From the NCBI GenBank assembly GCA_017935505.1, contig JAGBHM010000017.1, positions 95,547-159,546 on the forward strand: a DNA stretch of 64,000 nt, read 5' to 3'. Source of the DNA: Bacteroidales bacterium (GTDB lineage Bacteria > Bacteroidota > Bacteroidia > Bacteroidales > UBA932). Each line of letters begins with the position of its first letter. Position 1 is the stretch's first letter. The notes beneath the pieces are model-generated. The model saw only the letters and a list, made by a program, of their open reading frames with translations, did not search any database and was not told where the DNA came from. Below, one piece after another: positions 35,256 through 44,069 of this stretch. Both the position numbers and the translations under genes were made by a program.

Positions 35256-36446
35256 CTATTTGATAACGCCCAGCTCTTTTCCAATTTTTGTAAATGCAGC
35301 GATAGCTTTATCAAGGTGCTCAACCTCATGTCCTGCAGAGATCTGAACACGGATTCTCGCTTGTCCTTTAGGAACCACAGGATAGTAGAAACCAACTACA
35401 TAAATACCCTCTTCCAACAATTTCTCAGCCATCTGCTGTGACAGTTTTGCATCATAAAGCATTACTGCACAGATTGCAGACTGGGTAGGTTTGATATCGA
35501 ATCCTGCCTCTTTCATCTTTGTAACAAAGTAATCGGTATTGCTATGAAGTTTGTCCTGAAGCTCGTTAGTGCGGGCCATCATGTCAAACATTGCGATACC
35601 TGCTGCTGCAACCATTGGAGGTATTGAGTTTGAGAACAAGTAAGGACGTGAGCGCTGGCGCAACATTGCAATAATCTCCTTTTTACCGGTTGTGAAACCG
35701 CCAATTGCACCACCGAAGGCCTTTCCAAGTGTTCCTGTAAGGATTTCAATTTTGCCTCTGAGGTTATATTGCTCTGTTGTTCCACGGCCTGTCTTTCCTA
35801 CAACGCCGGCTGAGTGTGACTCGTCAACCATTACCATGGCGTCATATTTCTCTGCAAGTTCATAAATCTTGTCAAGAGGTGCAACATTGCCGTCCATTGA
35901 GAATACTCCGTCTGTTACAATAAGTCTGTGGCGTTGTGCTTGAGCCAGTTTGAGACAGTTCTCCAACTCCTCCATATTGGCGTTTGCATATCTGTATCTC
36001 TGTGCTTTACAAAGTCTTACACCGTCGATAATTGATGCATGGTTGAGGGCATCCGATATAATTGCATCTTCCTCTCCCAATAGTGGCTCAAAAACACCGC
36101 CATTGGCATCAAAACATGCAGCATAGAGGATTGTGTCTTCTGTTCCAAAAAATTCAGCAATTTTTCTCTCCAACTCTTTGTGCAGATCCTGTGTTCCGCA
36201 GATAAAACGTACGCTTGACATTCCGAAACCCCTCTCATCCAACGCCTTTTTTGCAGCTTCAATCAGCTCTCTGTTGTCTGAAAGGCCCAGATAGTTGTTG
36301 GCACAGAAATTCAATACATCTTTTCCTGTATTTACCTTTATTTCTGCTTTTTGAGGAGATACAATTATTCTCTCATTCTTGTATAATCCGGCCTCTTCAA
36401 TAGATTTTAGCTCGGCCTGTAGATATTTTTGAAAACCGCTGTACAT
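35256..36446 (-). CDS. kbl: glycine C-acetyltransferase (2-amino-3-ketobutyrate CoA ligase)
   Basis: PLP-dependent enzyme of the alpha-oxoamine synthase family. With CoA it splits 2-amino-3-oxobutyrate, made from threonine, into glycine and acetyl-CoA. The 396 residues fit Kbl. The PLP lysine is in TGTLGKAFGGAIGG (near 244), the aspartate holding PLP in VDESHSAGVVGKTGRG and the substrate region in NFCANNYLGL at the start. Threonine dehydrogenase, its usual partner, is not in the window. Other family members (KAS, BioF) are less likely given the close Kbl pattern. Confidence 0.93.
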   Translation of the reverse strand: MYSGFQKYLQAELKSIEEAGLYKNERIIVSPQKAEIKVNTGKDVLNFCANNYLGLSDNRELIEAAKKALDERGFGMSSVRFICGTQDLHKELERKIAEFFGTEDTILYAACFDANGGVFEPLLGEEDAIISDALNHASIIDGVRLCKAQRYRYANANMEELENCLKLAQAQRHRLIVTDGVFSMDGNVAPLDKIYELAEKYDAMVMVDESHSAGVVGKTGRGTTEQYNLRGKIEILTGTLGKAFGGAIGGFTTGKKEIIAMLRQRSRPYLFSNSIPPMVAAAGIAMFDMMARTNELQDKLHSNTDYFVTKMKEAGFDIKPTQSAICAVMLYDAKLSQQMAEKLLEEGIYVVGFYYPVVPKGQARIRVQISAGHEVEHLDKAIAAFTKIGKELGVIK

Positions 36447-36498
36447 AGTTATTTGTTATATTTAAGGTGAGGATCGTTAATATTATGAATTATCTATA

Positions 36499-36506
36499 CA
36501 AATATA
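36499..36506 (-). promoter_or_regulatory. -7 box of kbl
   Basis: Minus strand TATATTTG matches TAnnTTTG; leader about 46 bases. The rest of the 180-base gap to trxA (36447-36626) shows nothing I can name. Confidence 0.5.
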
Positions 36507-36626
36507 TGGATTAAATTTTTAAATTATTTTGTTGGTGGATAAAAATGTGATGGAAAAATAATGGTAGTTTGGAAAATAGGTATTAAATTAGCAACCAAAT
36601 AATATATTAATCTAAAAAATACAGTT

Positions 36627-36944
36627 ATGGCATTAGAAGTAAACGATTCAAACTTCAAAGAAGTTGTTTTGAATAGCGACAAACCTGTAATGGTTGATTT
36701 CTGGGCAACATGGTGTGGCCCTTGTAAAGCATTGGTTCCAGTTGTTGAGGAAGTTGCTGCAGAGTATGAAGGTAAAGCAGTTGTTGTAAAATGCAATGTT
36801 GATGAGGCTGCTGATGCTCCAATGGAGTATGGTATCAGAAATATCCCTACTTTGTTGTTCTTCAAGAATGGTGAGTTGAAAAACAAATTGGTAGGCTCAG
36901 TTTCAAAAGCTGCCATTACAGCAGAACTTGACAAATTGATGTAA
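36627..36944 (+). CDS. trxA: thioredoxin
   Basis: A 105-residue cytoplasmic thioredoxin with the active site WATWCGPCK (C30, C33), the cis-proline stretch GIRNIPTLLFFKNGE and no signal peptide. It donates electrons to ribonucleotide reductase and other disulfide targets. It stands at the head of a plus-strand group with a porin-like protein and a polyprenyl synthase. Confidence 0.97.
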   Translation: MALEVNDSNFKEVVLNSDKPVMVDFWATWCGPCKALVPVVEEVAAEYEGKAVVVKCNVDEAADAPMEYGIRNIPTLLFFKNGELKNKLVGSVSKAAITAELDKLM

Positions 36945-36975
36945 TTTTTACAATATTCATTTTAAAGCTACGGTT

Positions 36976-37596
36976 ATGAAGAAACTTGCAATAATATTAT
37001 CTGTTTTTTTGTTGGCAACTCTCTCGGTACATGCCCAGAGCGGATTCGGAATTAAAGCCGGCATGAATTTCAACTCAATGTCAGATATTGAAGTGAATGA
37101 CATCAAGAAATCCATCAATAGGAAAACAGGTTTCCATGCAGGTATTCTGTACAAAATAGATCTGCCTTCCGGATTTGGCATACAACCGGAACTGCTTTAT
37201 ATCCAAAAAGGTGGAACACTCTCAGAAGTGCAGACCGAGAGTTCTGCCCATATAGATCTTGGAAACGGAGGAGATTTCAAGATGCATTACCTGCAGTTGC
37301 CTGTAAATATACAGTGGGGAATAGATCTTGTACTTTTCAGGCCGTTCCTTATGGTCTCTCCATTTTTGAGCTATCAGATATCTAAAGAGAGCAATATTAA
37401 AGACCTTGCTTGGGATACTGAGAAACTGGGTTATGGAATAGGCCTGGGAGCCGGATTGGATATCTGGAAATTCCAGGTGTCGGGCAAATACAATTGGGAT
37501 CTTGGAAAGGCTTCTGAATTCAAATTGGATGGAACAAAGACCTTCAAAGGTGGAAAGAACCGTGGTTTTGAATTGTCTTTAGCATTTATATTCTGA
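36976..37596 (+). CDS. outer membrane beta-barrel protein, PorT-like
   Basis: A 206-residue exported protein: signal peptide (LAIILSVFLLATLSVHAQS) and an OMP_b-brl_2 type barrel starting GFGIKAGMNFNSMSD, with repeated amphipathic strands (FGIQPELLYIQKGG, MHYLQLPVNIQWG) and C-terminal FELSLAFIF. The family includes PorT of the type IX secretion system, but this level of similarity does not prove that role. Its stop codon overlaps the next start in TGATG. Confidence 0.85.
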   Translation: MKKLAIILSVFLLATLSVHAQSGFGIKAGMNFNSMSDIEVNDIKKSINRKTGFHAGILYKIDLPSGFGIQPELLYIQKGGTLSEVQTESSAHIDLGNGGDFKMHYLQLPVNIQWGIDLVLFRPFLMVSPFLSYQISKESNIKDLAWDTEKLGYGIGLGAGLDIWKFQVSGKYNWDLGKASEFKLDGTKTFKGGKNRGFELSLAFIF

Positions 37597-38597
37597 TGGA
37601 TATAAAAGAGGTAAAAATAGAACTCGGCAAAGATTGGAGCGGATATCAAGATGTTTTGGTATCCGCTCTAAATAATAAAAATGCCTTTGTCTCAAAAATC
37701 AACAAATATCTGATCGACAATGCAGGAAAACAGTTGAGGCCTGTTTTGTCGCTATTGGCGGCCCGAGCCTGTGGTCAGGCTAATGAACTTAACTACTATT
37801 GTGCGGCTGTGGCGGAGATGATACATACAGCAACACTCCTTCATGATGATGTTGCCGACAACGGTGATTTGAGAAGAGGTGTTCCAACTGTAAAGGCTGT
37901 ATTTGGACAGGCAGCCTCTGTGCTGGCCGGCGATTATTGGCTGGCAAAAGCATTGGATCTGCTCACAGCATGCAATCCGCAGATTCTGGGATGTTATACA
38001 ACGGCTGTGCAGGAGCTGGCGGAGGGTGAACTTATCCAGATGGAGAAATCGGAGCTGCTCGATACAACTGAAGATGATTACTATACAATCATAGCCAAGA
38101 AGACAGCAAGTCTGTTCATTGCTGCAACAAAAAGTGCGGTGCTTGCCGTAGAAGCTCCTGAAAATTATATCAAGGCAATCGTAGATTACTCTTATGAATT
38201 GGGCGTGGCATTCCAGATAAGGGATGACATATTCGACTATACGCCAAGCATGGATACAGGCAAGGCTGGTGGAGCCGACATAAAAGAGAGGAAGATTACT
38301 TTGCCGCTGCTTTGTGCCATGAAGAACTCAACCCAAAAAGAGGCTGATGGCATACGGAAGATGATAGCCCAAATAGAGAATACATTTACCAAAGGCAATG
38401 AAACTACCGACAGCGAGCAGCAGATTATAGAGCAGGTAAATGACTTTGTGCAGAAGTACAATGGCATAGCCTCTGCCCAGAAGATGCTGGAGCAGCACAG
38501 CCGCAGAGCTGTTGAGGCCCTTTCTGTGCTTCCTGATTCAAAAGAGAAAAGCCGGCTTGTAGAGCTGGCTGAGTTTGTGGGCACAAGGAACAGATAG
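37596..38597 (+). CDS. trans-polyprenyl diphosphate synthase
   Basis: Chain-elongating prenyltransferase of 333 residues, probably making the octaprenyl-type chain for menaquinone. The two aspartate-rich motifs that bind the diphosphate are LLHDDVADNGDLRRG (near residue 84) and FQIRDDIFDYT (near 210), and GKQLRPVLSLLAARA marks the start of the core. Chain length cannot be read with certainty. Start ATG overlaps the stop of the preceding gene by one base. Confidence 0.94.
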   Translation: MDIKEVKIELGKDWSGYQDVLVSALNNKNAFVSKINKYLIDNAGKQLRPVLSLLAARACGQANELNYYCAAVAEMIHTATLLHDDVADNGDLRRGVPTVKAVFGQAASVLAGDYWLAKALDLLTACNPQILGCYTTAVQELAEGELIQMEKSELLDTTEDDYYTIIAKKTASLFIAATKSAVLAVEAPENYIKAIVDYSYELGVAFQIRDDIFDYTPSMDTGKAGGADIKERKITLPLLCAMKNSTQKEADGIRKMIAQIENTFTKGNETTDSEQQIIEQVNDFVQKYNGIASAQKMLEQHSRRAVEALSVLPDSKEKSRLVELAEFVGTRNR

Positions 38598-38651
38598 CCC
38601 GTTGTGCCTTAAAGCCTTAAAAAATGGGAGATTTTAAAAGGATAGAGGGGA

Positions 38652-39410
38652 TTAACCCTTGTTTGCAGGGGTGTTTTCCCGTCCTTTTGCCTCTTCAGTT
38701 TCCCAATACTCCTCATCCCATACCGGTTCTGTGAGCGGCGTGGTATTGTCTGTCATAAATGAGAGATAGGTAATCTCCAGGCCTCTCTTTATATAATGTG
38801 CCTCGTAGAATGTTTTGATTGAGAGGATCTCATCAGCTCTTCCGGAGCCATATATATCATTGTTGGCCTCATTTATTGTGAGATGGTTCTGTTGTGCCAG
38901 AGCCAGAGTATAGTTGTGGAGGTATTTGCTGTCGGTTTTCAGATTTATTATGCCGTCCGGTTTGAGGAACTTTTTATATCGTTCGAGGAACATTGTGCCG
39001 GTAAGGCGTTTTCGGGCCCTCTTCAACTGCGGGTCAGGGAAGGTGATCCATATTTCTGAGATCTCATTTTCGGCAAACAATGAGTTTATGAACTCGATTC
39101 TGGTCCTTATGAAGAGGACATTTTTCAGATTGTTTTGCTCTGCATATTTGGCCCCTTTCCACAGACGGGCTCCTTTAATATCTATTCCGATAAAATTTTT
39201 GTCGGGAAATTTCTCTGAGAGAGCTATTGTATATTCTCCTTTTCCGCATCCCAATTCAAGGATGATGGGGTTGTCATTTTTGAAAACCTCTTTTCCCCAT
39301 TTGCCTTTCAAGCGGTACGGCACATTGAGTACCTCCTCTGTTGCAGGTTGGTAGAGACATGAAAAAGTCTCATTTTCTCTGAATTTCCTTAATTTGTCCT
39401 TGGAGCTCAT
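38652..39410 (-). CDS. trmB: tRNA (guanine46-N7)-methyltransferase
   Basis: SAM-dependent enzyme making m7G46 in the tRNA variable loop. The 252 residues contain ILELGCGKGEYTIALSEKFP (SAM motif), GIDIKGARLWKGAK, IWITFPDPQLKRARKRLT (the TrmB signature PDP.. with basic residues) and NLKTDSKYL. The C-terminal 25 residues are charged and poorly conserved. Last gene of the holB-ricT-gldH-trmB run, 1 base after gldH. Confidence 0.96.
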   Translation of the reverse strand: MSSKDKLRKFRENETFSCLYQPATEEVLNVPYRLKGKWGKEVFKNDNPIILELGCGKGEYTIALSEKFPDKNFIGIDIKGARLWKGAKYAEQNNLKNVLFIRTRIEFINSLFAENEISEIWITFPDPQLKRARKRLTGTMFLERYKKFLKPDGIINLKTDSKYLHNYTLALAQQNHLTINEANNDIYGSGRADEILSIKTFYEAHYIKRGLEITYLSFMTDNTTPLTEPVWDEEYWETEEAKGRENTPANKG

Positions 39411-39411
39411 A

Positions 39412-39894
39412 CTATCTCTCTTCTTTTTTGAAAAATATTCCTAATCCGGTGATTTTTTTGAATATATGGTTGTTGTCCTTCTCTTTGTAAGGGCTTATCG
39501 AAAAATTCCACACACCAGATTCCCTTATAATTATATTTTTACGGTATGTTCTGTTGATGGTAATGTGTCCGTTGTTTCTGATTATGCTTTCATCTGCAGA
39601 TCTCTTTCCGAACAGCAGGCAGAGAGTGTCGCAGCCCATTGCCCCGGATGGTGATGTAATTTGCAATATCAGAGGAATCTCACCATTCTCATCATCATTA
39701 TAATCATACAGCCTTGCCGATAGATCCATCTGCTGCGGATCTATAGTGTCATTTATCTCCAGAGAGAAGGTTACAGCAGAGTTGAGTCCATACTCAGGAT
39801 CAAGCTCCTTGAAACAGAAGCTCTTTACCGGCTTGCTGCAGGAGAATAGAGCCAGACACAACAGCGCATATATCGGCAAAAGGCGCAGAGTCAT
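39412..39894 (-). CDS. gldH: GldH-like lipoprotein
   Basis: A 160-residue lipoprotein with lipobox LALFSC and the GldH core (VTFSLEINDTID, ITSPSGAMGCDTLCLLFG, ESGVWNFSISPYKE). In Flavobacterium johnsoniae GldH is needed for gliding; in non-gliding Bacteroidales the gene is still found between ricT and trmB-like genes, as here, so its real role may be broader. No other gliding gene is in the window. Its ATG adjoins the ricT stop codon. Confidence 0.9.
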   Translation of the reverse strand: MTLRLLPIYALLCLALFSCSKPVKSFCFKELDPEYGLNSAVTFSLEINDTIDPQQMDLSARLYDYNDDENGEIPLILQITSPSGAMGCDTLCLLFGKRSADESIIRNNGHITINRTYRKNIIIRESGVWNFSISPYKEKDNNHIFKKITGLGIFFKKEER

Positions 39895-41034
39895 CTATTT
39901 CTTACGGTTTTTGCTCTTGTTTCTGTTATGCTTTTTGCGGTTGCCCTTCACCTCATCAAATCGGGATATGCTCTCCTCTCCGGCGGCGCTGAAGAACTCT
40001 GGAGCCTTCTCTTTCTCTCCCCTTTCGAGAAGCGACGGAGCCTTGTTGCCCTTCTTGTTCATGGCTATGATCTCTTTAACCTGATCAGCCATCAAAGGAA
40101 TCATATTCGCCATACTGTGTGAGTCGTAGGAGAACCACATCTCCCCTTTGAGGATATCGGTCTTCATTAGGAATGCTTCGCCATCTTCCAGCTGCAGAGG
40201 CTCTGTGAGGCGTGGAATACGGCTCTGGGCATCGGTATATGCAGCAGCTTCATAATTTATGCAGCATTTGAGTTTTCCACATTGGCCTGCAAGTTTCTGA
40301 GGGTTTAGCGACAAATCCTGGCATCTTGCAGCCTGGGTTGTAATTGATTGGAAATCATTCATGTATCTTGAACAACAGAGAGCCTGTCCGCAAACACCCA
40401 AGCCTCCTATAAGGCCGGCCTCCTGTCGGGCACCAATCTGTTTCATCTCAATTCTGATTCTGAATTCCTCTGCAAAATTCTTGATGAGCTGCCTGAAATC
40501 AACACGCTCGTCGGCTATGTAGTAAAAAATGGCTTTGCTTCCATCACCCTGGAACTCAACATCTCCAATTTTCATGTTCAGCCCAAGGTCTGCAGCCATC
40601 TGTCTTGAACGGATCATTGTCTTATGCTCCCTTGAGATGGCCTCCTGCCACTTCTCTATATCATTGGCGCGCGCCTTGCGGTATATTTTGCGGAACTCAT
40701 ATGTCTCAGGATTTATCCTATCCCTTTTCAGCTGATTGGCAATTATAGGCCCCGACAATGTTACAATTCCAACATCACATCCATTCTGTGCCTCAACTAC
40801 CACAATATCACCTATTTTCAGATTCTGTCCGGATTCATTTCTGAAAATGGTCTTTCTTGTATTTTTGAACCTTACTTCAAAAAGATGCATCAGATCCGAC
40901 TGGCAGATGCCGTCGAGCCAATTGAAGACACTCAATTTGCAAGCCCTCCTGTTATATGTGCAGATATGCTCTCCCTTCTCATTCTGGGTCACTTCACAAC
41001 CCCTCTGGCAATCATAAATTTTGCTATTTTCCAT
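39895..41034 (-). CDS. ricT: RicT/YaaT (PSP1) family protein
   Basis: Member of the Fe-S-linked RicA/F/T complex, which in Bacillus promotes RNase Y-dependent mRNA maturation. The PSP1 domain is visible as LFEVRFKNTRKTIFRN and GDIVVVEAQNGCDVGIV, and the conserved part as GDGSKAIFYYIADERVDFRQLI and QIGARQEAGLIGGLG with the cysteines of CGQALCCSRYM and CGKLKCCINYE. A basic tail (NRKKHNRNKSKNRKK) may bind RNA. I prefer the ATG at 41034 (MENSKIYDCQ), 4 bases after the holB stop, over the ATG at 41046, which overlaps holB. Confidence 0.9.
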   Translation of the reverse strand: MENSKIYDCQRGCEVTQNEKGEHICTYNRRACKLSVFNWLDGICQSDLMHLFEVRFKNTRKTIFRNESGQNLKIGDIVVVEAQNGCDVGIVTLSGPIIANQLKRDRINPETYEFRKIYRKARANDIEKWQEAISREHKTMIRSRQMAADLGLNMKIGDVEFQGDGSKAIFYYIADERVDFRQLIKNFAEEFRIRIEMKQIGARQEAGLIGGLGVCGQALCCSRYMNDFQSITTQAARCQDLSLNPQKLAGQCGKLKCCINYEAAAYTDAQSRIPRLTEPLQLEDGEAFLMKTDILKGEMWFSYDSHSMANMIPLMADQVKEIIAMNKKGNKAPSLLERGEKEKAPEFFSAAGEESISRFDEVKGNRKKHNRNKSKNRKK

Positions 41035-41038
41035 AACT

Positions 41039-42166
41039 CTATGCATTATAATAGATGCGATTACATAAATCGCAGAAAATAAATTTGGAATTCACATTCC
41101 TCTCAATGCAGTCGATGGCATTGTTGAAGAAATTGTATCCTTTTTCATAAAAATCGGGTTTGAGTCTTACTGAAAGTCGTTTCAGATTCTCCTGTTCTCT
41201 CTTGTTCACATAGGAGATATCCTCCAGACCCATTCCCATTATATATATTTTTCTCAAAATTTCCAGACTCTCCATGCAGAAACTCTTCTGGGCCTCCTTC
41301 CCCCAACCGGCAATATCATTCCATATATCAAACATCCCCAGAAGGTCTTTGTCTACCGCCAGATTCAGCAGTTTCATAAATATGTGGTAGTTGTCACTTT
41401 GTTCCTCATCCTGCATAATGAGTTCTACCGCTCTGCCGTAGCTTCCTCCGGAACATCTGGCCCAAAATGCAGCATCCTCCTCAGAAATATTCATATTCTT
41501 GTTGAGCGCTTCGGTAAGTATCTGTTGGTCAATAGGATGTAAATCTATAATGCGGCATCTGCTCAGGATTGTCGATATTATTTTTGAAGGATTGTGTGAA
41601 ACCATGAAATAATATGTATCCGGCTGCGGCTCCTCAAGAGATTTGAGTAATTTGTTTGCCGCCTCCTGATTCATCCTCTCAGGAAACATTACCAACATCA
41701 CCTTTATGCCACCCTCATACGAACTGAGACTCAGTTTTTTTATTATACCGTTGGCCTCATTTACGCTTATATTGCCAAACTTGTTCTCAATGCCCAGTGC
41801 CTTGTAGAGCTGCTGCTCACTGAACCACGGATTCTCCTTGACCAGACCCCTCCATATCGGGTAGAACTCCTCAATTTCAGCCCTTTTATCTTTCCCCACA
41901 ATGGAAGAAGTATTTATAGGGAATGTAAAATGGAGATCGGGATGGACAAGTTTGCCTGTTTTGCTGCATTGGTTGCATTTTCCGCAGGAATCGCCGTTGC
42001 TGCGGTCTGTACAGAACATATATGATATTGTAGCAAGTACAATATGCAGAGCTCCGTAGCCATGTTTTTCGGTAAAAAGCAGGGCATGGGGCATGCGGTT
42101 GGAATCAACCATGCTCCGCAGATTGCAGATAATCTCTCTATGTCCTAGTATCTCTCCAAATTGCAT
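41039..42166 (-). CDS. holB: DNA polymerase III subunit delta-prime-like protein
   Basis: Clamp-loader subunit of 375 residues. The N-terminus (FGEILGHREIICNLRSMV), the Cys4 zinc module (C52, C61, C64, C67) and the sensor region PERMNQEAANKLLKSLEEP with SRCRIIDLHP are typical. The Walker A loop is degraded: the position reads FTEKHGYGALHIV (31-43), with no GxxGxGK. Delta-prime is not an active ATPase in E. coli either, so a structural role fits. It lies between a U32-family gene and ricT, the order seen in other Bacteroidales. Confidence 0.92.
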   Translation of the reverse strand: MQFGEILGHREIICNLRSMVDSNRMPHALLFTEKHGYGALHIVLATISYMFCTDRSNGDSCGKCNQCSKTGKLVHPDLHFTFPINTSSIVGKDKRAEIEEFYPIWRGLVKENPWFSEQQLYKALGIENKFGNISVNEANGIIKKLSLSSYEGGIKVMLVMFPERMNQEAANKLLKSLEEPQPDTYYFMVSHNPSKIISTILSRCRIIDLHPIDQQILTEALNKNMNISEEDAAFWARCSGGSYGRAVELIMQDEEQSDNYHIFMKLLNLAVDKDLLGMFDIWNDIAGWGKEAQKSFCMESLEILRKIYIMGMGLEDISYVNKREQENLKRLSVRLKPDFYEKGYNFFNNAIDCIERNVNSKFIFCDLCNRIYYNA

Positions 42167-42185
42167 GGCGTAAAATTACAGTTTT

Positions 42186-44069
42186 TTATCCAATTATCAG
42201 CATCTGGCAATTGCGGCAATCAAATTTAAGTTCCAGAGAGTTATCGCCGTTTATAAGTTTGAGAGGCTCCTTTATGGCAGAATTCCTTCCCCCGTTCTGA
42301 TGGTTAGGGCAGATGCCCAACTCATATTTTATACAATATTTGGTCCTCATCAGCTCGGCTTTCGTCTCTGGAGTTATCTCATATGCATCAGCAATCTTTT
42401 CAGCACCGCATTCTCGGTACACTTCGTGTGACAATCTGTTTGAACAGTTTGCCAGATAGTTCAGATTTGAATTGCAGACCTGTGGTTTTGTATTCACGGA
42501 GCTGCGGCTATATGCCGGTGTCCTCCAGAGTGTTGGGATAATCTCCTCTATTTTTGCCGCCATTTTTCTGCGCAATTCATTCAGCTGGCTTGCCGGGATG
42601 AATGGTACAATAATGCTCTCATCTATTGATTTTAGTTCAAATCTGAAAATTCCGCTGCTTTTTCCCAATTGTCTGTAGAGGTTGGCTGTGGCCAGTTCCA
42701 GATTTGTTGCGGCTTCAAATTTATCCCCGGCAGATATGGAACAGGTATATTTCTCAGTCTCATTCGTGCGACCCCATTGTGCGGCAAGGATGAGGCTTCC
42801 ATCTGCATCTTTTTTCAAGTGGAGTGCTACCGGAATGGTCCTCTGGGGCATATTTTTCTCAAGTTCCCTCTCAAAGGCAATGTTGAAATTGCGGTATATT
42901 ACACTTCCTTGTGGTATGGTTGTCTTCTCGGTAGTGGTTACCGTATTACCATTGCAGCTGTTTGCCCTTATGCCGGTTATTCCGCCACCACGCGAGATGA
43001 AGCACAAGCCGTCTCCATTTATAATAGGTGTGGTTGTCTGTCCGTCTTTTGTCAGCAACTGATATGTGAATTGGAACATTCCCTGCCTGTCTTTTCCGCT
43101 TTTTGTTATCTTCCCGACAGGTTCTCCAATATATTTGGCACCGCTGCCGCTCTGCCATTTTCCCCGTTGTCCATCTATGAAGAACTGGGTGTAGCCCCTG
43201 TTGAAAGTCAAATATGGGTTGGGTTTGAAACCTCCGGTCACATCTCCGGCAGAGGCCCTTATATACAGCGGGTTCTCTGCAAGGAAGAGATCTATCTTTT
43301 CACGGTAAAGTCTCACGATATTCTTTATGTATGAGATATTTTTGAGGCGTCCTTCAATCTTGAATGAGGTTACGCCTGCCTTTACAAGCTCTGGAATGCG
43401 CTCGCTGAGATTGAAATCTTTCAATGAAAGTATAGGAAAATCCTTCAGAAGAACCTTTCCGGAGCTGTCTGTGAGTGTATACAGTGAGCGGCAGGCTTGG
43501 GCACATGCTCCACGGTTGGCGCTTCTGCCTGTGAGCTTCTGGCTCAGATAGCACTGTCCGCTGTAGCTCACGCATAGGGCTCCATGTACAAATGTCTCGA
43601 TATCGGCCCCGACGCTCTTCTTGATATCTGATATCTGCTCCAGGCTCAGCTCCCTGGCAAGAATCAGCCTCTGGAACCCGAGACTCTCCAGAAATTTGGC
43701 CTGTTCTGTTGTGCGGATATTTGTTTGTGTGGAGGCAAATAGGGGAATTGGCGGTAAATCCATTTTCAATACCGACAGATCCTGCACAATCACAGCATCA
43801 CACCCTATTTCCCAAGCTTTGGATATGCTCTTTTGAGCCTCCGCCAATTCATTGTCATACAAGATGGTATTCACCACCATATATACTTTTGCCCCAAACT
43901 TGTGGGCGTAAGATGCCAGTTCCGCAATATCGGAAAAGGAGTTGCCGGCACTCTCACGTGCTCCGAATTTAGGGCCTGCAATATATACGGCATCGGCACC
44001 ACAGTCAATTGCCGCAATGCCGATGTCCTTATTTTTAGCCGGAGCAAGAAGCTCAAGCTCTATTTGCAT
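42186..44069 (-). CDS. U32-family protein, RlhA-like
   Basis: A 627-residue peptidase-U32 family protein. In E. coli the long form (RlhA) is needed to hydroxylate C2501 of 23S rRNA. The signature ETFVHGALCVSYSGQCYLSQ is clear, as are LLAPAKNKDIGIAAIDCGADAVYIAG and the cysteines ACAQACRSLY, and a middle domain (about 370-490) plus a cysteine-bearing tail (CIKYELGICPNHQN and CRNCQ) completes it. Peptidase activity is doubtful. It overlaps the end of the TPR gene by 10 bases and is followed by holB. Confidence 0.9.
   Translation of the reverse strand: MQIELELLAPAKNKDIGIAAIDCGADAVYIAGPKFGARESAGNSFSDIAELASYAHKFGAKVYMVVNTILYDNELAEAQKSISKAWEIGCDAVIVQDLSVLKMDLPPIPLFASTQTNIRTTEQAKFLESLGFQRLILARELSLEQISDIKKSVGADIETFVHGALCVSYSGQCYLSQKLTGRSANRGACAQACRSLYTLTDSSGKVLLKDFPILSLKDFNLSERIPELVKAGVTSFKIEGRLKNISYIKNIVRLYREKIDLFLAENPLYIRASAGDVTGGFKPNPYLTFNRGYTQFFIDGQRGKWQSGSGAKYIGEPVGKITKSGKDRQGMFQFTYQLLTKDGQTTTPIINGDGLCFISRGGGITGIRANSCNGNTVTTTEKTTIPQGSVIYRNFNIAFERELEKNMPQRTIPVALHLKKDADGSLILAAQWGRTNETEKYTCSISAGDKFEAATNLELATANLYRQLGKSSGIFRFELKSIDESIIVPFIPASQLNELRRKMAAKIEEIIPTLWRTPAYSRSSVNTKPQVCNSNLNYLANCSNRLSHEVYRECGAEKIADAYEITPETKAELMRTKYCIKYELGICPNHQNGGRNSAIKEPLKLINGDNSLELKFDCRNCQMLIIG

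Noticed and set aside
36560..36580. TAGTTTG upstream of trxA as a -7 box
   Set aside because: One base short of TAnnTTTG and without a -33 partner; not listed as a promoter.
36976..37596. Calling this barrel protein PorT of the type IX secretion system
   Set aside because: Only general OMP_b-brl similarity is visible and no other por/gld secretion gene except gldH is in the window.
42669..43334. Plus-strand frame of 221 codons opposite the U32-family gene
   Set aside because: Shadow frame; the minus-strand U32 signature covers the same region.
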